Part shown: piece after piece, positions 35,719-45,602 of the stretch
How positions within the stretch are numbered: position 1 is the stretch's first letter
Layout of the letters: every line of letters starts with the position of its first letter
NCBI RefSeq assembly: GCF_900205865.1
Contig: NZ_LT906662.1
Location: forward strand, 2,121,411-2,185,410
Source of the DNA: Thermoanaerobacterium sp. RBIITD
Lineage (GTDB): Bacteria > Bacillota > Thermoanaerobacteria > Thermoanaerobacterales > Thermoanaerobacteraceae
Reading direction: 5' to 3'
Length of the DNA stretch: 64,000 bases
Position numbers and translations under genes: made by a program
Notes under the pieces: generated by a model
What the model was told of the DNA's origin: nothing
The model's input: the letters and a program-made list of their open reading frames with translations, nothing else
Databases searched by the model: none

Positions 35719-38700
35719 ATGTCTATATGGGCTCCTTTTGGTACCAGTGATTTTCCGTTAAATCAGCCAATGGTAGGACAGAAAGAGTTTTATGAAATTT
35801 TCAAAGGCTTTACGAAGACTATGAAAAGTGCAGGGATGGCAACTATTTTCCCGCTGATTTCAAAGTGGGGTGTAGGTAAATCCCGTATCGGTTTCGAACT
35901 TATTTCAGAACTCCTTGGAATGGATAAAGGATGGATTATAAATGAAGATGGTGAGCAAAAAGAAGTAAGGATTTTTAAACCCAATTTTGAAGATGGAGTT
36001 CTGCCTTTATACATAAGGTATTCTCAAATGTGCCATGAGGATTTAATAGGGGATAACTGGGTGGCATATGGCATATATACTGCACTGTCAGTTTTAAGTA
36101 AGGAATCTGATGGTAGCATACAGGGAAAGATTGTGGAGTGTATTCAAGATGCCTTATCCCCCATGGGATTTGATAGAAACATATTGGGAGATTTGCTTCA
36201 AGTAAATAGCGTGAATTTGGATGAATTGGTGATAAGTAAAGAAAGGCTGGATGAATTAACCCGCAGGGGAATCGAGTATATTAAGAAGTTTGGTATTGAC
36301 CATCTTCTAATTGTTTGTGATGAACTTGAAACAGCGGGAGAAATCGCAAAGTACGGAATTGAAAAAGACAAGGAACTGGTAAGTAAAATTGATGGAGAAG
36401 CAATTCAGGTAATTACCAATGCTATAAAACATGAAGATCCAAGAAAGAAATACCCTGAAGTATCATTCCTTCTTTTATGTTCTACAGTCATAGGGGGAAG
36501 TATCCAGGGTATAGGAGCATTGGATAGAAGGACTGAAATGTATGAAATGCTTCAAAATTCCTTTGCGGATATATCGGATTTTATAGATTATCTCAATAAA
36601 AAAGGTATGATACCCGAATATCCTAAGGGTTTAGTTGAAGCGGCCTATACTATTGCAGGGGGCAATTTTGGCTGGTTCAATGTTATTATGCATAATGTGG
36701 ACCAGAAGATGGAAGATGATACAATCAGAAAAGATACGGGATATATCTTTGAAAACATATTGAATTCAAGCAACCGTTTTAAGGAAAGTTTGATTGACAA
36801 ACCTGCCTTTGACTACATTCAATGTGATGACAGATTTAGACAGACTATAAAACATGCCCTTCTAAAGCAAATTCCGCAGAAAAAGGCCAGTTATTCTATT
36901 GAAGAAATCAAAGCCATGATGAATGCAAAGGCAGAAGATGGCGAAAAGTTATTCAAAGAGTTTTACTGTGTGAAATTAGAAAAGGATGATTTGGCGGTTT
37001 ACCTCAATTCTCAAGGCTACAAAAGAGAAACGGGAGATATATTTGTTAATAATTTCGGAAGCAGTTTTGATTTAGGCATACTTTTGAGAAGCCTAAAAAC
37101 TTTTTCTCTCAATGTAAAAGAAAATGAGTATATTGTGGGGAAGGAAGAAGAAACATTTTTAGACCAGGTCAGGATGTTGTATCCGAAGGATGATATTGAA
37201 GAATCAGCAAGATATATCTATGGATATATCCTTGAAAAATTAGAAAAAGAAGATATAAAAGAAGCAGAATATATTGGACCTAACTTTGCTTATTTAAGTC
37301 GACTTGATAAAAGGTACAGGGTAGAAAAAGATGATTTTGGGTATGTTCCTGACACCGAAAAGAACAAAGAGATTGAAAAATTAATAAAAGAAAGAAGTAA
37401 AAATAGAAAAGAAGAAGTAAAAAGAGTTCTTTCGGGTGCATGCAGGGCTTTAGAGATAAATTACCCTGAAGAAAGTTTTTATACTATTAATGGTGTTGAA
37501 TGTGTCAGAACCAAGGTAGAAGGGGGACCCTATCTTGACGTTCATGGAGATAGGATAGTAGACATCATATGGGGCAAGGATGAAGAAAAATTAAGAGATG
37601 TGTTGCTTGACAATAGGCTCCTTAAAGATGGAGTTCATCCAGTAATTGTGCTTTCTGATTCGGTTATAAGTACTGATTACACTGAAAAATTTGTTAAGGA
37701 AAAGTATGAAGGTATAGGAAAGTGCTTGATATTTATCAATATAACAAGACTTCAGAAAGATATTTTGGAAGTTATGTCCCTGGATAAGAATATATTGGAT
37801 ATAAGGGAGAATAGAAATTTCATTACTTCAACCTTTAGGGATAGAATTCGTAAGATTAGAGACCATTTCAACTTGAAAGCAAGAGAATGGTTTGAACGGT
37901 TAGATGAGGAAGGCTGGATATTAAGACCTATCATCTACAAGAAACATGATGAAAAGCAAATAGGAATTCTTGCAAATGCCTTCAAACGAATGCTCATATA
38001 CGACCTTGATTTTGAAGAACTTGGCAGTAAAAAAGATGTGAGATTGTCAGATGCTGAATATACGGAATTAAAAGTTGCTTTGAAATCAACTACCATAGGA
38101 AGAATGAATGAAGGGCAAGGCTACAAGGAGACAGGACTGTTCATAAAAGAGGACGAAAACAGGTACAAAATCAGTATACCTCCATGTATGAACAGAATAC
38201 TGAAATTCAACGCAAATCATAATCAGTCTTTGACTGACTATGAGAACAAATTCTTTTTTAGCCTCATCAAAGAAGTAAAGCCTAAGCGCATTGTAGAGCA
38301 GTGGATAGAGTTTATGATGGGTTTAAATCTTCTGTTAAAGACCAAGGATGGCTTTATTGAAAGAATATCCAGTTACGAGTTGAATGGAAGATATTCTGTA
38401 GTTAAAAGGTGGCTTGAAGATGACTGCAAGAAGGAAATAGAGAATATGAAGAAGGTTATCAACGGCCCTTACCTGGATGTGCTTGAGAAGAATCAGGTTC
38501 CTTACTATAAAGTACAACTTCAGGAGGCTGAAAGAATAAAAGATAGTATCAATATTGACAAATTATCTGAAAGAGATGATAAAAATTTTGAGAACTTCAA
38601 AGAAGTTATTTCGAAAATTGAGGAATTCTTGAAAATTTGCGACCAAGTATATGACAGGGATGGATGGAACAACAATAAAACCTATAATCCTAACATTATA

Positions 38701-39780
38701 AAGGATATTAAAATTGACGACAAAGATAAGCCTTTGTGGTTTAGGATAAGGCATATTAGATTGTTTATAGACTATATCAATAATTTGAAAGACCCAGCGG
38801 TAAAGTGCATTACTGACAAGATAGATGAAATCAAAGATAAATGTGAGTATGAAGGCTTTATGCTTCCTATTTCTCCAATAACAAATATACTTCAAAAGTA
38901 TTGCAATGAACTAGAAAATTCAACAGACTACGATAAGATGACAATATCAGGTACGGGGACTATGGTTTCATATGTAAATACTCTTGCATATAAGTTAAAA
39001 GACGGAGACTTTAGCGGGGCATATAAGCGAATTGAAGAAATACTTGATGCCTGTGGGCTGGAAGTCATTGATAATAATGAATTAAAGTGGGCTAATGATA
39101 AGGGAATAATTGGGGAGTACAGAAACATCTATAAAAATTTTACATCTATTATAGACTGCTATAAGAAGTTGTCTGAAAGTGAAAGGTGGGTTCATTATTT
39201 TTCCGATGCCCCAGATAAATTAAGAAATCACCCGGAAGTAAGAAACTTGAGCAACTGTATTAAGGAAATAGAGATGTTTGTGGATGGTGGTCTTGAACAG
39301 GAGATAGAGGATAATGAGCCTGTTATGCTGAGTAAGTCTGATGAATTTTTGGAACTTCTTAAAAAGAATGTTGAAGATATGCAGCAGTATGTGGGACTTA
39401 TTGAAGGGTATAAAAATAATGTAATGAATTTCGCAAGGACAAAGAAGAATGAGTTTTATGATTTATTGGTTATAAAAACCCTGGATAAGATACGAAGAGT
39501 TCAAGGAAAGACTCCTGTATCTGCTGAAATCAACATGGAAGAGTATCCGAAAGAGCCGACATATGAGGCCACCAAAAAAGCAATACAGGATAAAATGAAT
39601 AGACTCGTCGAGGAAGGTGAATCTTTCTTTAAAAACTCACCAATTACCAAGAAAACAACCTTCAGTTTCTTTAAGCAGGTGGTAGAAAAAGATGGTGATA
39701 TTAACTGGGATGATTTCCTCGATGAGAAGAGAGAATTAGAATCGATAAAATTGATTAGAACAAAAGTTGAGGTGCTGTGA
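35719..39780 (+). CDS. Very large P-loop ATPase, 1353 residues
   Basis: Start ATG 35719 (AGGAGG seven bases upstream). Walker A-like KWGVGKSR at residues 49-56 and Walker B LLIVCDELE with D201-E202, so an AAA/ORC-like NTPase near the N-terminus. The remaining ~1000 residues are helical, rich in Lys/Glu and without recognised domains. Size and position resemble BrxC-type ATPases of BREX and large ATPases of MADS, but I cannot assign it to either from sequence alone. Its TGA overlaps the next ATG. Confidence 0.78.
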   Translation: MSIWAPFGTSDFPLNQPMVGQKEFYEIFKGFTKTMKSAGMATIFPLISKWGVGKSRIGFELISELLGMDKGWIINEDGEQKEVRIFKPNFEDGVLPLYIRYSQMCHEDLIGDNWVAYGIYTALSVLSKESDGSIQGKIVECIQDALSPMGFDRNILGDLLQVNSVNLDELVISKERLDELTRRGIEYIKKFGIDHLLIVCDELETAGEIAKYGIEKDKELVSKIDGEAIQVITNAIKHEDPRKKYPEVSFLLLCSTVIGGSIQGIGALDRRTEMYEMLQNSFADISDFIDYLNKKGMIPEYPKGLVEAAYTIAGGNFGWFNVIMHNVDQKMEDDTIRKDTGYIFENILNSSNRFKESLIDKPAFDYIQCDDRFRQTIKHALLKQIPQKKASYSIEEIKAMMNAKAEDGEKLFKEFYCVKLEKDDLAVYLNSQGYKRETGDIFVNNFGSSFDLGILLRSLKTFSLNVKENEYIVGKEEETFLDQVRMLYPKDDIEESARYIYGYILEKLEKEDIKEAEYIGPNFAYLSRLDKRYRVEKDDFGYVPDTEKNKEIEKLIKERSKNRKEEVKRVLSGACRALEINYPEESFYTINGVECVRTKVEGGPYLDVHGDRIVDIIWGKDEEKLRDVLLDNRLLKDGVHPVIVLSDSVISTDYTEKFVKEKYEGIGKCLIFINITRLQKDILEVMSLDKNILDIRENRNFITSTFRDRIRKIRDHFNLKAREWFERLDEEGWILRPIIYKKHDEKQIGILANAFKRMLIYDLDFEELGSKKDVRLSDAEYTELKVALKSTTIGRMNEGQGYKETGLFIKEDENRYKISIPPCMNRILKFNANHNQSLTDYENKFFFSLIKEVKPKRIVEQWIEFMMGLNLLLKTKDGFIERISSYELNGRYSVVKRWLEDDCKKEIENMKKVINGPYLDVLEKNQVPYYKVQLQEAERIKDSINIDKLSERDDKNFENFKEVISKIEEFLKICDQVYDRDGWNNNKTYNPNIIKDIKIDDKDKPLWFRIRHIRLFIDYINNLKDPAVKCITDKIDEIKDKCEYEGFMLPISPITNILQKYCNELENSTDYDKMTISGTGTMVSYVNTLAYKLKDGDFSGAYKRIEEILDACGLEVIDNNELKWANDKGIIGEYRNIYKNFTSIIDCYKKLSESERWVHYFSDAPDKLRNHPEVRNLSNCIKEIEMFVDGGLEQEIEDNEPVMLSKSDEFLELLKKNVEDMQQYVGLIEGYKNNVMNFARTKKNEFYDLLVIKTLDKIRRVQGKTPVSAEINMEEYPKEPTYEATKKAIQDKMNRLVEEGESFFKNSPITKKTTFSFFKQVVEKDGDINWDDFLDEKRELESIKLIRTKVEVL

Positions 39781-40580
39781 TGTTTATTCAGGTATTGGAT
39801 GAATATAAAAACAGGACGGAGTATAGGCTTCTAAAAAATTTCTATGCCTGCAAAGCAGTAAAGGAAGATGCACTTCAAACTGGAGTTTTGGTTTTGCCGG
39901 GGATTCTTTTGAATAAAATGAATAAGCAGCGGTTAAATGTATTAAATAGATGGCTTGAAGACAGTAGGAATCAGTTAGTACTTACACCTGCTTGGATTGA
40001 GATGAATTTAAAGGATATATTTCATTCATCTGTAGATATAAAAATCTGTAGGGCAGATGGAAGTTTTGATGAAGTTCCAGTAGGCTATGAAATTGAAACT
40101 TATGCTAAAGAAGTTGTATTTCAGCAAGATGGTAAATGTTTTGGCATTCACTACAGAAAGAATACGGTGTCAGGTCTAATAACGGTAGTGACGCTGCCGT
40201 TATTAGACTATAAACTAATTCAGTTTGAAGATAAGTTCAAGATTTTATTTGATTCTTTGTTGTATGTTGACAATATAAGGCCAGAATTTCAAGTACAAGA
40301 TAGAGGTTTGCTTTTAGATGATATTCATATTTATTTAATTATTTTATCAGGTGCTAAAGTGGATTTAAGCCAACAAATATCTGCAAAAGTTAGTAAATAT
40401 TTTGGAGTAACAGTTGATGACAAAGATGTTGAACAAAAATATAAGGAGTTAATTGATAATGAATATGTAGGTGGTAATGGATTGACTGAAAAGGGGCTGG
40501 CTATAGTAAAGGAAAGAAAATTAAAGGCTTTTATCAACGCTGTAAAACTAAGAGGTGAAAAGGAAGATGGATGGGATTAA
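39780..40580 (+). CDS. Unknown protein C of the operon, 266 residues
   Basis: ATG overlaps the stop of the ATPase gene (TGATG), with GAGGTG five bases upstream. Unrecognised; alpha/beta. The C-terminal ~70 residues (KYFGVTVDDKDVEQKYKEL, then GLTEKGLAIVKERKL) look like a winged helix. Overlaps the following NurA-like gene by 14 bases. Perhaps a structural partner of the ATPase or of NurA/HerA. Confidence 0.65.
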   Translation: MFIQVLDEYKNRTEYRLLKNFYACKAVKEDALQTGVLVLPGILLNKMNKQRLNVLNRWLEDSRNQLVLTPAWIEMNLKDIFHSSVDIKICRADGSFDEVPVGYEIETYAKEVVFQQDGKCFGIHYRKNTVSGLITVVTLPLLDYKLIQFEDKFKILFDSLLYVDNIRPEFQVQDRGLLLDDIHIYLIILSGAKVDLSQQISAKVSKYFGVTVDDKDVEQKYKELIDNEYVGGNGLTEKGLAIVKERKLKAFINAVKLRGEKEDGWD

Positions 40581-41727
40581 AGAAGGTGGCACCCCAGTAT
40601 CCCAAAGTATAGTAGCCAATATTCAGTTGGGGCTGCCAGCCACAGTTTCCAAGTTATCATCAAAAATGCGGTTTATAGATAAGATTGCCCCTGCATTAAA
40701 AGAAAGTGGAGTAATTAGGAATATTGAACTAATAAATCCCCTTACCATTAAGGCTTCAGGAATTGCAGCAACCGATAGGACCTCCAATGCATTTGGCGGA
40801 ATACTATATGTTGCTGGAGCAGTAAGGCAGGATATCCTTATTCAGGAAGGTTCTATTTACAAAACAAGGCAGGAAAGCACAGTGGATGTAGACGAGATAG
40901 ATGATTTGGATAGTCAGAAAAAGTTAAAGTTTATAGATATTATTAATGTATATAAGCTACTTGAAGATTTAATGGAAGATGATGAAAAACCAGAATTGGT
41001 GATTTTAGACGTTCCCCTTGTTCTTGAAAGAGCAGATGCTCCTCTTGAGGAAAGAAAGGATATTATAAATATTTATAATAAATGCAGGAAAACTATAGAA
41101 AAATTTTGGGATAGATATATAGGGAAAATATATCCCTTTAATAAAAACGGGGTTAAAATAGCATCAGTTGGAAACAAAAGATTTGGTGCCATTATATTCG
41201 GACTTTCTAATGACAATATCAAGTATATACCTGACCCAATAGACAGAAGCATTATTAACAGATTAGATACTTTAATGCCAAAAATTCAGAGTGTAGGTAT
41301 TAAAAGGTTATTAACAGGTATTCTTGTAAAGAAAACAAGAACAGCAGCATTTCAGTATGATGGGTTAAATAAAGATAGTAGATTGGAACCAGAATCATTG
41401 CGAGAAGTTGGACTTATTGGTATGCACATAAAAGCTGGAAATGTTACTCCACCACTTCTTGTAGAGGTCCTTGGAAAAGTGGAAAACTGGACTTCAGATA
41501 TGCTGGATGAACTGGCTTCTCAGATTATTTCATTAATTGCATTTGACCAGCAGAAAGCCATGCCAATTCCACTATGGTATGCAAAGTATGCTTTAAAGCC
41601 TTTAGAAGCGACAAATAATGGGAAAAATGCCATCTTGCAATATTATAAAACACAGGCCAGGGAAATGCTCAAGAATGAAGAGTTGGAAAATATATGGAAA
41701 GAAGACTTAGATGCATTCGAGGAGTAG
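40567..41727 (+). CDS. NurA-like nuclease candidate
   Basis: 386 residues from ATG 40567. Two acidic sites fit the NurA fold: D70 in GIAATDRTSN near the N-terminus and D148 in LVILDVPLVLE, with KKTRTAAFQYDGL downstream and a C-terminal helical part. NurA is a 5'-3' exonuclease that forms a complex with the HerA ring translocase. The very next gene encodes a HerA-type ATPase, the main support. Sequence match is loose, so it may be a divergent or inactive member. Confidence 0.5.
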   Translation: MDGIKEGGTPVSQSIVANIQLGLPATVSKLSSKMRFIDKIAPALKESGVIRNIELINPLTIKASGIAATDRTSNAFGGILYVAGAVRQDILIQEGSIYKTRQESTVDVDEIDDLDSQKKLKFIDIINVYKLLEDLMEDDEKPELVILDVPLVLERADAPLEERKDIINIYNKCRKTIEKFWDRYIGKIYPFNKNGVKIASVGNKRFGAIIFGLSNDNIKYIPDPIDRSIINRLDTLMPKIQSVGIKRLLTGILVKKTRTAAFQYDGLNKDSRLEPESLREVGLIGMHIKAGNVTPPLLVEVLGKVENWTSDMLDELASQIISLIAFDQQKAMPIPLWYAKYALKPLEATNNGKNAILQYYKTQAREMLKNEELENIWKEDLDAFEE

Positions 41728-41745
41728 GTAAAAGAGGTGGTTTTA

Positions 41746-43431
41746 ATGGATAAATACATAGGTAAACTTATCGGTAATACAGGGAACCCGAATGACTTAA
41801 AAATTGCCCTTGAAAATAGTTTCTCGGCTAAAAGGGGAGAGTTTGTAAAAATCAGGCATAGAGAATCAGAAGAAGATGGGGATACATACGTTCTTGGGAG
41901 AATTGTATCCATATCCAGAAGCAATATTCTGTATAACTCCAATATGGGGGAGGGTTTGTCATCCCTTGAAATACTACCAGGGGCACAAGTTACTGGAGAG
42001 ACTTTGTTTGGCACAATAGAACTGGTTGGATACAGGGACAACTATGGACAGATAAAAATGCCCAGGAGACCTCTTAACCCAGGGGAAAAAGTGTATGGCG
42101 TTGATTATGAGTTTTTATCAAAATTTTATAAATTTGATGAAAATACAAGCATTAATATAGGTAATTTGATTGGATATGATAAGGGAAATAATATAGTTCC
42201 TGTTTATCTGGATGTAAATAAACTGGTTACAGAGCATCTGGCGGTACTGGCTATGACTGGTTCGGGGAAATCATATACTGTAGGCAGAATTATTGAAAGA
42301 CTTGTAGCAGAAATGAATGGCACAGTAGTGGTATTTGACGTTCATGGAGAATACGGGAAGGCTTTTGAAAAGGGAGAAATACATTTCAATAACAATCTTG
42401 ATTTTATTGAGGATGAGAAGGAAAAAAAGAGTATCCAGAGAATTCAGGAGAAGTTCTTAAAATTATTAAAGGCTGGTGGAGGAATTAAAGTATATACTCC
42501 ACAAATGGATTCCTTTGACTATAAATATAGTGGTAAAAATCATCATCTTGCGCTTCAGTTTGATAGATTAGACATGGACGATTTATCTTCTATCCTTCCA
42601 GGTTTGACAGAAGCCCAGGAGAGAGTATTAGATGTCGCGATCAGGTATTGGAAAGCAAAATATAATAATCCGCCACGGGATATTCAGGATTTAACATATC
42701 TGCTTTCAGATGAGCAAGGGCTTGAGGAATTAAAGAATTGGGATAATTTGACCGAAGGGGAGGCAAAAGTGCTAAATAACAGGAGTGCAGCAGTTGCTTC
42801 CATGAAATTGACCCGGGTAATCAATGAAGCAAAGAGCTTTTATACAAGGGCTATTGGTGAACCGACAGACATTTATAAGATGGTTGGAGAAAAAGGAAAT
42901 AGCGTGGGAAGACTTGTAATTATAGATTTGCAAGGCCTGTCTGATGATGCTAAGCAGATTATCACAGCATTGATATCCAGTGAGATTATGAGGGCAGCGT
43001 CAGATAAGAAAAGACAGATAAGGCCATGTTTCCTTGTTTATGAAGAGGGACATAATTTTGCACCAGCAGGTATTCCAAGCATATCTAAAAAAATTATTAA
43101 GAAGATTGCTGCAGAAGGAAGAAAATTTGGTACAGGATTTGCAATTATATCTCAAAGACCTTCAAAACTGGACCCAGATGTTACATCACAATGTAATACA
43201 ATTATTACAATGAGATTAAAGAATCCAGATGATCAGAAATTTATTGCCAAAACGTCAGACATGTTTTCAACATCTGATATTGAAGAACTACCATCTTTAT
43301 CGACAGGGGAAGCATTGATAAACGGAAGGTCAATACCCGCGCCATTGTTAGTAAAAATAGGAACAAAAGCGTTGATACATGGCGGGGAATCTCCAGAAGT
43401 CATCAAAGAATGGGGCGTATTCAATGAATAA
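41746..43431 (+). CDS. herA: HerA-type hexameric ATPase/translocase
   Basis: 561 residues from ATG 41746 (AAAGAGGTGG upstream). An N-terminal HAS-barrel-like region, Walker A AMTGSGKSYTVG (K175, S176), VVFDVHGEYG, Walker B CFLVYEEGHNFAP (E433-E434) and the conserved ISQRPSKLDPDV. HerA rings pump DNA, usually feeding a nuclease such as NurA; HerA with other effectors occurs in several phage-defence systems. Overlaps the next gene by 8 bases. Confidence 0.88.
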   Translation: MDKYIGKLIGNTGNPNDLKIALENSFSAKRGEFVKIRHRESEEDGDTYVLGRIVSISRSNILYNSNMGEGLSSLEILPGAQVTGETLFGTIELVGYRDNYGQIKMPRRPLNPGEKVYGVDYEFLSKFYKFDENTSINIGNLIGYDKGNNIVPVYLDVNKLVTEHLAVLAMTGSGKSYTVGRIIERLVAEMNGTVVVFDVHGEYGKAFEKGEIHFNNNLDFIEDEKEKKSIQRIQEKFLKLLKAGGGIKVYTPQMDSFDYKYSGKNHHLALQFDRLDMDDLSSILPGLTEAQERVLDVAIRYWKAKYNNPPRDIQDLTYLLSDEQGLEELKNWDNLTEGEAKVLNNRSAAVASMKLTRVINEAKSFYTRAIGEPTDIYKMVGEKGNSVGRLVIIDLQGLSDDAKQIITALISSEIMRAASDKKRQIRPCFLVYEEGHNFAPAGIPSISKKIIKKIAAEGRKFGTGFAIISQRPSKLDPDVTSQCNTIITMRLKNPDDQKFIAKTSDMFSTSDIEELPSLSTGEALINGRSIPAPLLVKIGTKALIHGGESPEVIKEWGVFNE

Positions 43432-44065
43432 AGAAAAAATCATTGCATTTATAAAGAAAGAATTTAAAGAGGGAAAAATTAGAAATGAAATGTTTCCCAT
43501 GATGACAAACTTCGGAATAAAGGACTACTCTGAAACTGTTCATACCGTAGGCCTTAATTATATAACCGCGATAGGCAGATTCATTGATGGGGTTACATCT
43601 CTTTCTGAATGTCCTGTATTCCCTTATAATGTGGAAAATAATTATGGAGAAATGGTCGCAGAAAGCCAAGCCAGTTATGGAAATAAGGAAGACGAAGTAA
43701 GACCAGATTCCATTTGGTTTTCAAAAAAAGATAACAGCCCTATACTGATTTGTGAATTTGAAAGATATGAAAAAAATAGACGTAAAGATTTAAAAGTCAA
43801 AGAGAAGATAGAAAATTTACTTCTTGCTTATCATCAATTAGGAGGGAATGTACCTATTATATTGTTTATATACTGGAGTTATGCCGGGGAAAATCCAGGG
43901 GATATTGAAGAATATATATCAATACTGGATAATGGCTTTAAGAAAAGTAATGGCACCTATGTACGGGGAATAAATGCTTTGAAAACTACCTATCTGGTAT
44001 ATCGTTGTGTTGCTTCAGGCAATATTGATAATCTAACACTAAATCAATGGGTAGAGGTAGGTTAA
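43424..44065 (+). CDS. Possible PD-(D/E)XK-type protein, 213 residues
   Basis: Start ATG 43424 lies inside the herA end. The stretch VRPDSIWF (D95), then a short loop and ILICEFERYEKN (E111, E113), followed by a helix, resembles the catalytic core of PD-(D/E)XK nucleases, though the usual lysine is replaced by Glu. The rest is unfamiliar. Coupled between HerA and the kinase; it may cut DNA delivered by HerA. Tentative. Confidence 0.45.
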   Translation: MNKEKIIAFIKKEFKEGKIRNEMFPMMTNFGIKDYSETVHTVGLNYITAIGRFIDGVTSLSECPVFPYNVENNYGEMVAESQASYGNKEDEVRPDSIWFSKKDNSPILICEFERYEKNRRKDLKVKEKIENLLLAYHQLGGNVPIILFIYWSYAGENPGDIEEYISILDNGFKKSNGTYVRGINALKTTYLVYRCVASGNIDNLTLNQWVEVG

Positions 44066-44066
44066 A

Positions 44067-45533
44067 ATGAGAAAGAAGAAAGTCGTTAATTTTCATCCAC
44101 AGATAGATATGAATATAGGAGACAGGTATTTACTAAAAGAATTTATTGATGAGGGCTCATTTGGTTCTGTATGGAAAGCAGTAAATCTTGAAAACAGACA
44201 AACAGTGGCTCTTAAAATACCTAAGGACCAGGAACGGGGAGACAACACTCTATCGGAAGGAAAAGAATTCATCGGGAATCATCATCCTAATGTAATTTCT
44301 ATATACTGGATGGGACGGGTAGATGGAGTTTTTATCATCGAAATGGAATATTTTAATGGGCATAAATTATCAGATGAATTATGTGAAACGGGCTTTAAAA
44401 GCCCCAGAACATTTGAAGAAATATATAATCTGTTTTTGCAAATACTTGATGGTGTAGAATATATTCATTCAAAGCATATTTGCCATGGGGATATTAAGCC
44501 CCAAAATATTTTAACAGATGGTAAAATAGCCAAAATAACTGATTTTGGCACAAGTAAATTGATAGAGGATTTGTTTATAAAAACAATTGATGGTGGGGGT
44601 ACATGGGCTTATATGGCTCCTGAAGTGGCTGGGTCAAATCGCAGGTATCTTAACTCGGATATATATGCATTAGGTGTGCTTTTATATAAGTTTTTAACTG
44701 GCAGGACCCCTCATGAAACTGCAAATCAACTAATAAATAATATGCCTTATCCAAAGCCGAGAGAAATAAATGACAATATACCTGAATCTGTTGAAAAAAT
44801 TATTTTAAAGTTACTAAAAAGAAATCCTGAAGAAAGGTATCAGAATGTTGAGGAAATAAAAAGAGATTTCGAAGTTGTATTTAGAAATGAAAATAGTAAT
44901 ATAGTATCTTACAGTAAGAATGTTGAGTCAGGGCATGATAATACAGATTGGATAGAGTTTGTAATCCAATGCTACAAGAATAAAGAATTTGATAAAGCAG
45001 AATTGCTGCTTAAAACGGAGTATGAGAATGGGAATAAATCTCCTGATATTTTATACCATACTGCCTATACATATTATCAGCAAGGCAGATATTTTGACAG
45101 TATGGATGTGCTAAACAGTATAGAAATTAAAGAGGTAGAGGATATCAGAAGAGAGGCTTTAGAAGATAATCTTTTATATCTAAAAGGAAAACTATTGCTT
45201 GAACTGAAAAGATATGACGAAGCAACAAAGGTCTATGAAAAACTTGTATCAAGAAATCCAGATGACTTGAACTATAGATATAAACTGGCATGTGCCTATG
45301 GCTTAAATAATGAACAGGAAAAATCCATAGAGATTCTGGAGGATATTAATAAAAAGACTCCTGGAATGCTTTATATAGTAAAAAAACTTGGTCACGCATA
45401 CGACCAGAGAAAAGACTTTAAAAAGGCAAGGGCTTATTTTAATTATGCCATACGCTTAGACCCGAATGATACGCTGATTAGAAGTAGGTTGGAGGAATAT
45501 AGTAAGTATTTAAGTTATCTGAGAATGATGTAA
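44067..45533 (+). CDS. Ser/Thr protein kinase with C-terminal TPR repeats
   Basis: 488 residues. Complete Hanks-type kinase: Gly loop DEGSFGSVWKA, VALKIPKD (K50), HGDIKPQN with D142, DFGTSK with D159, and APEV. Residues from ~300 form at least four TPR-like units (DILYHTAYTYYQQGRYFDSM, KGKLLLELKRYDEATKVYEKL, KLGHAYDQRKDFKKARAYF). Cytosolic, with no transmembrane helix. It could sense infection via TPR contacts and phosphorylate system partners, as kinases do in MADS and in PglW-containing BREX; that role is inference. Confidence 0.88.
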   Translation: MRKKKVVNFHPQIDMNIGDRYLLKEFIDEGSFGSVWKAVNLENRQTVALKIPKDQERGDNTLSEGKEFIGNHHPNVISIYWMGRVDGVFIIEMEYFNGHKLSDELCETGFKSPRTFEEIYNLFLQILDGVEYIHSKHICHGDIKPQNILTDGKIAKITDFGTSKLIEDLFIKTIDGGGTWAYMAPEVAGSNRRYLNSDIYALGVLLYKFLTGRTPHETANQLINNMPYPKPREINDNIPESVEKIILKLLKRNPEERYQNVEEIKRDFEVVFRNENSNIVSYSKNVESGHDNTDWIEFVIQCYKNKEFDKAELLLKTEYENGNKSPDILYHTAYTYYQQGRYFDSMDVLNSIEIKEVEDIRREALEDNLLYLKGKLLLELKRYDEATKVYEKLVSRNPDDLNYRYKLACAYGLNNEQEKSIEILEDINKKTPGMLYIVKKLGHAYDQRKDFKKARAYFNYAIRLDPNDTLIRSRLEEYSKYLSYLRMM

Positions 45534-45602
45534 TATTGCAATTTAAGAGGAAATAACTATATATATCAAAAATTTAGAAAATTATATTAAGGGGGATAAA
45601 AA

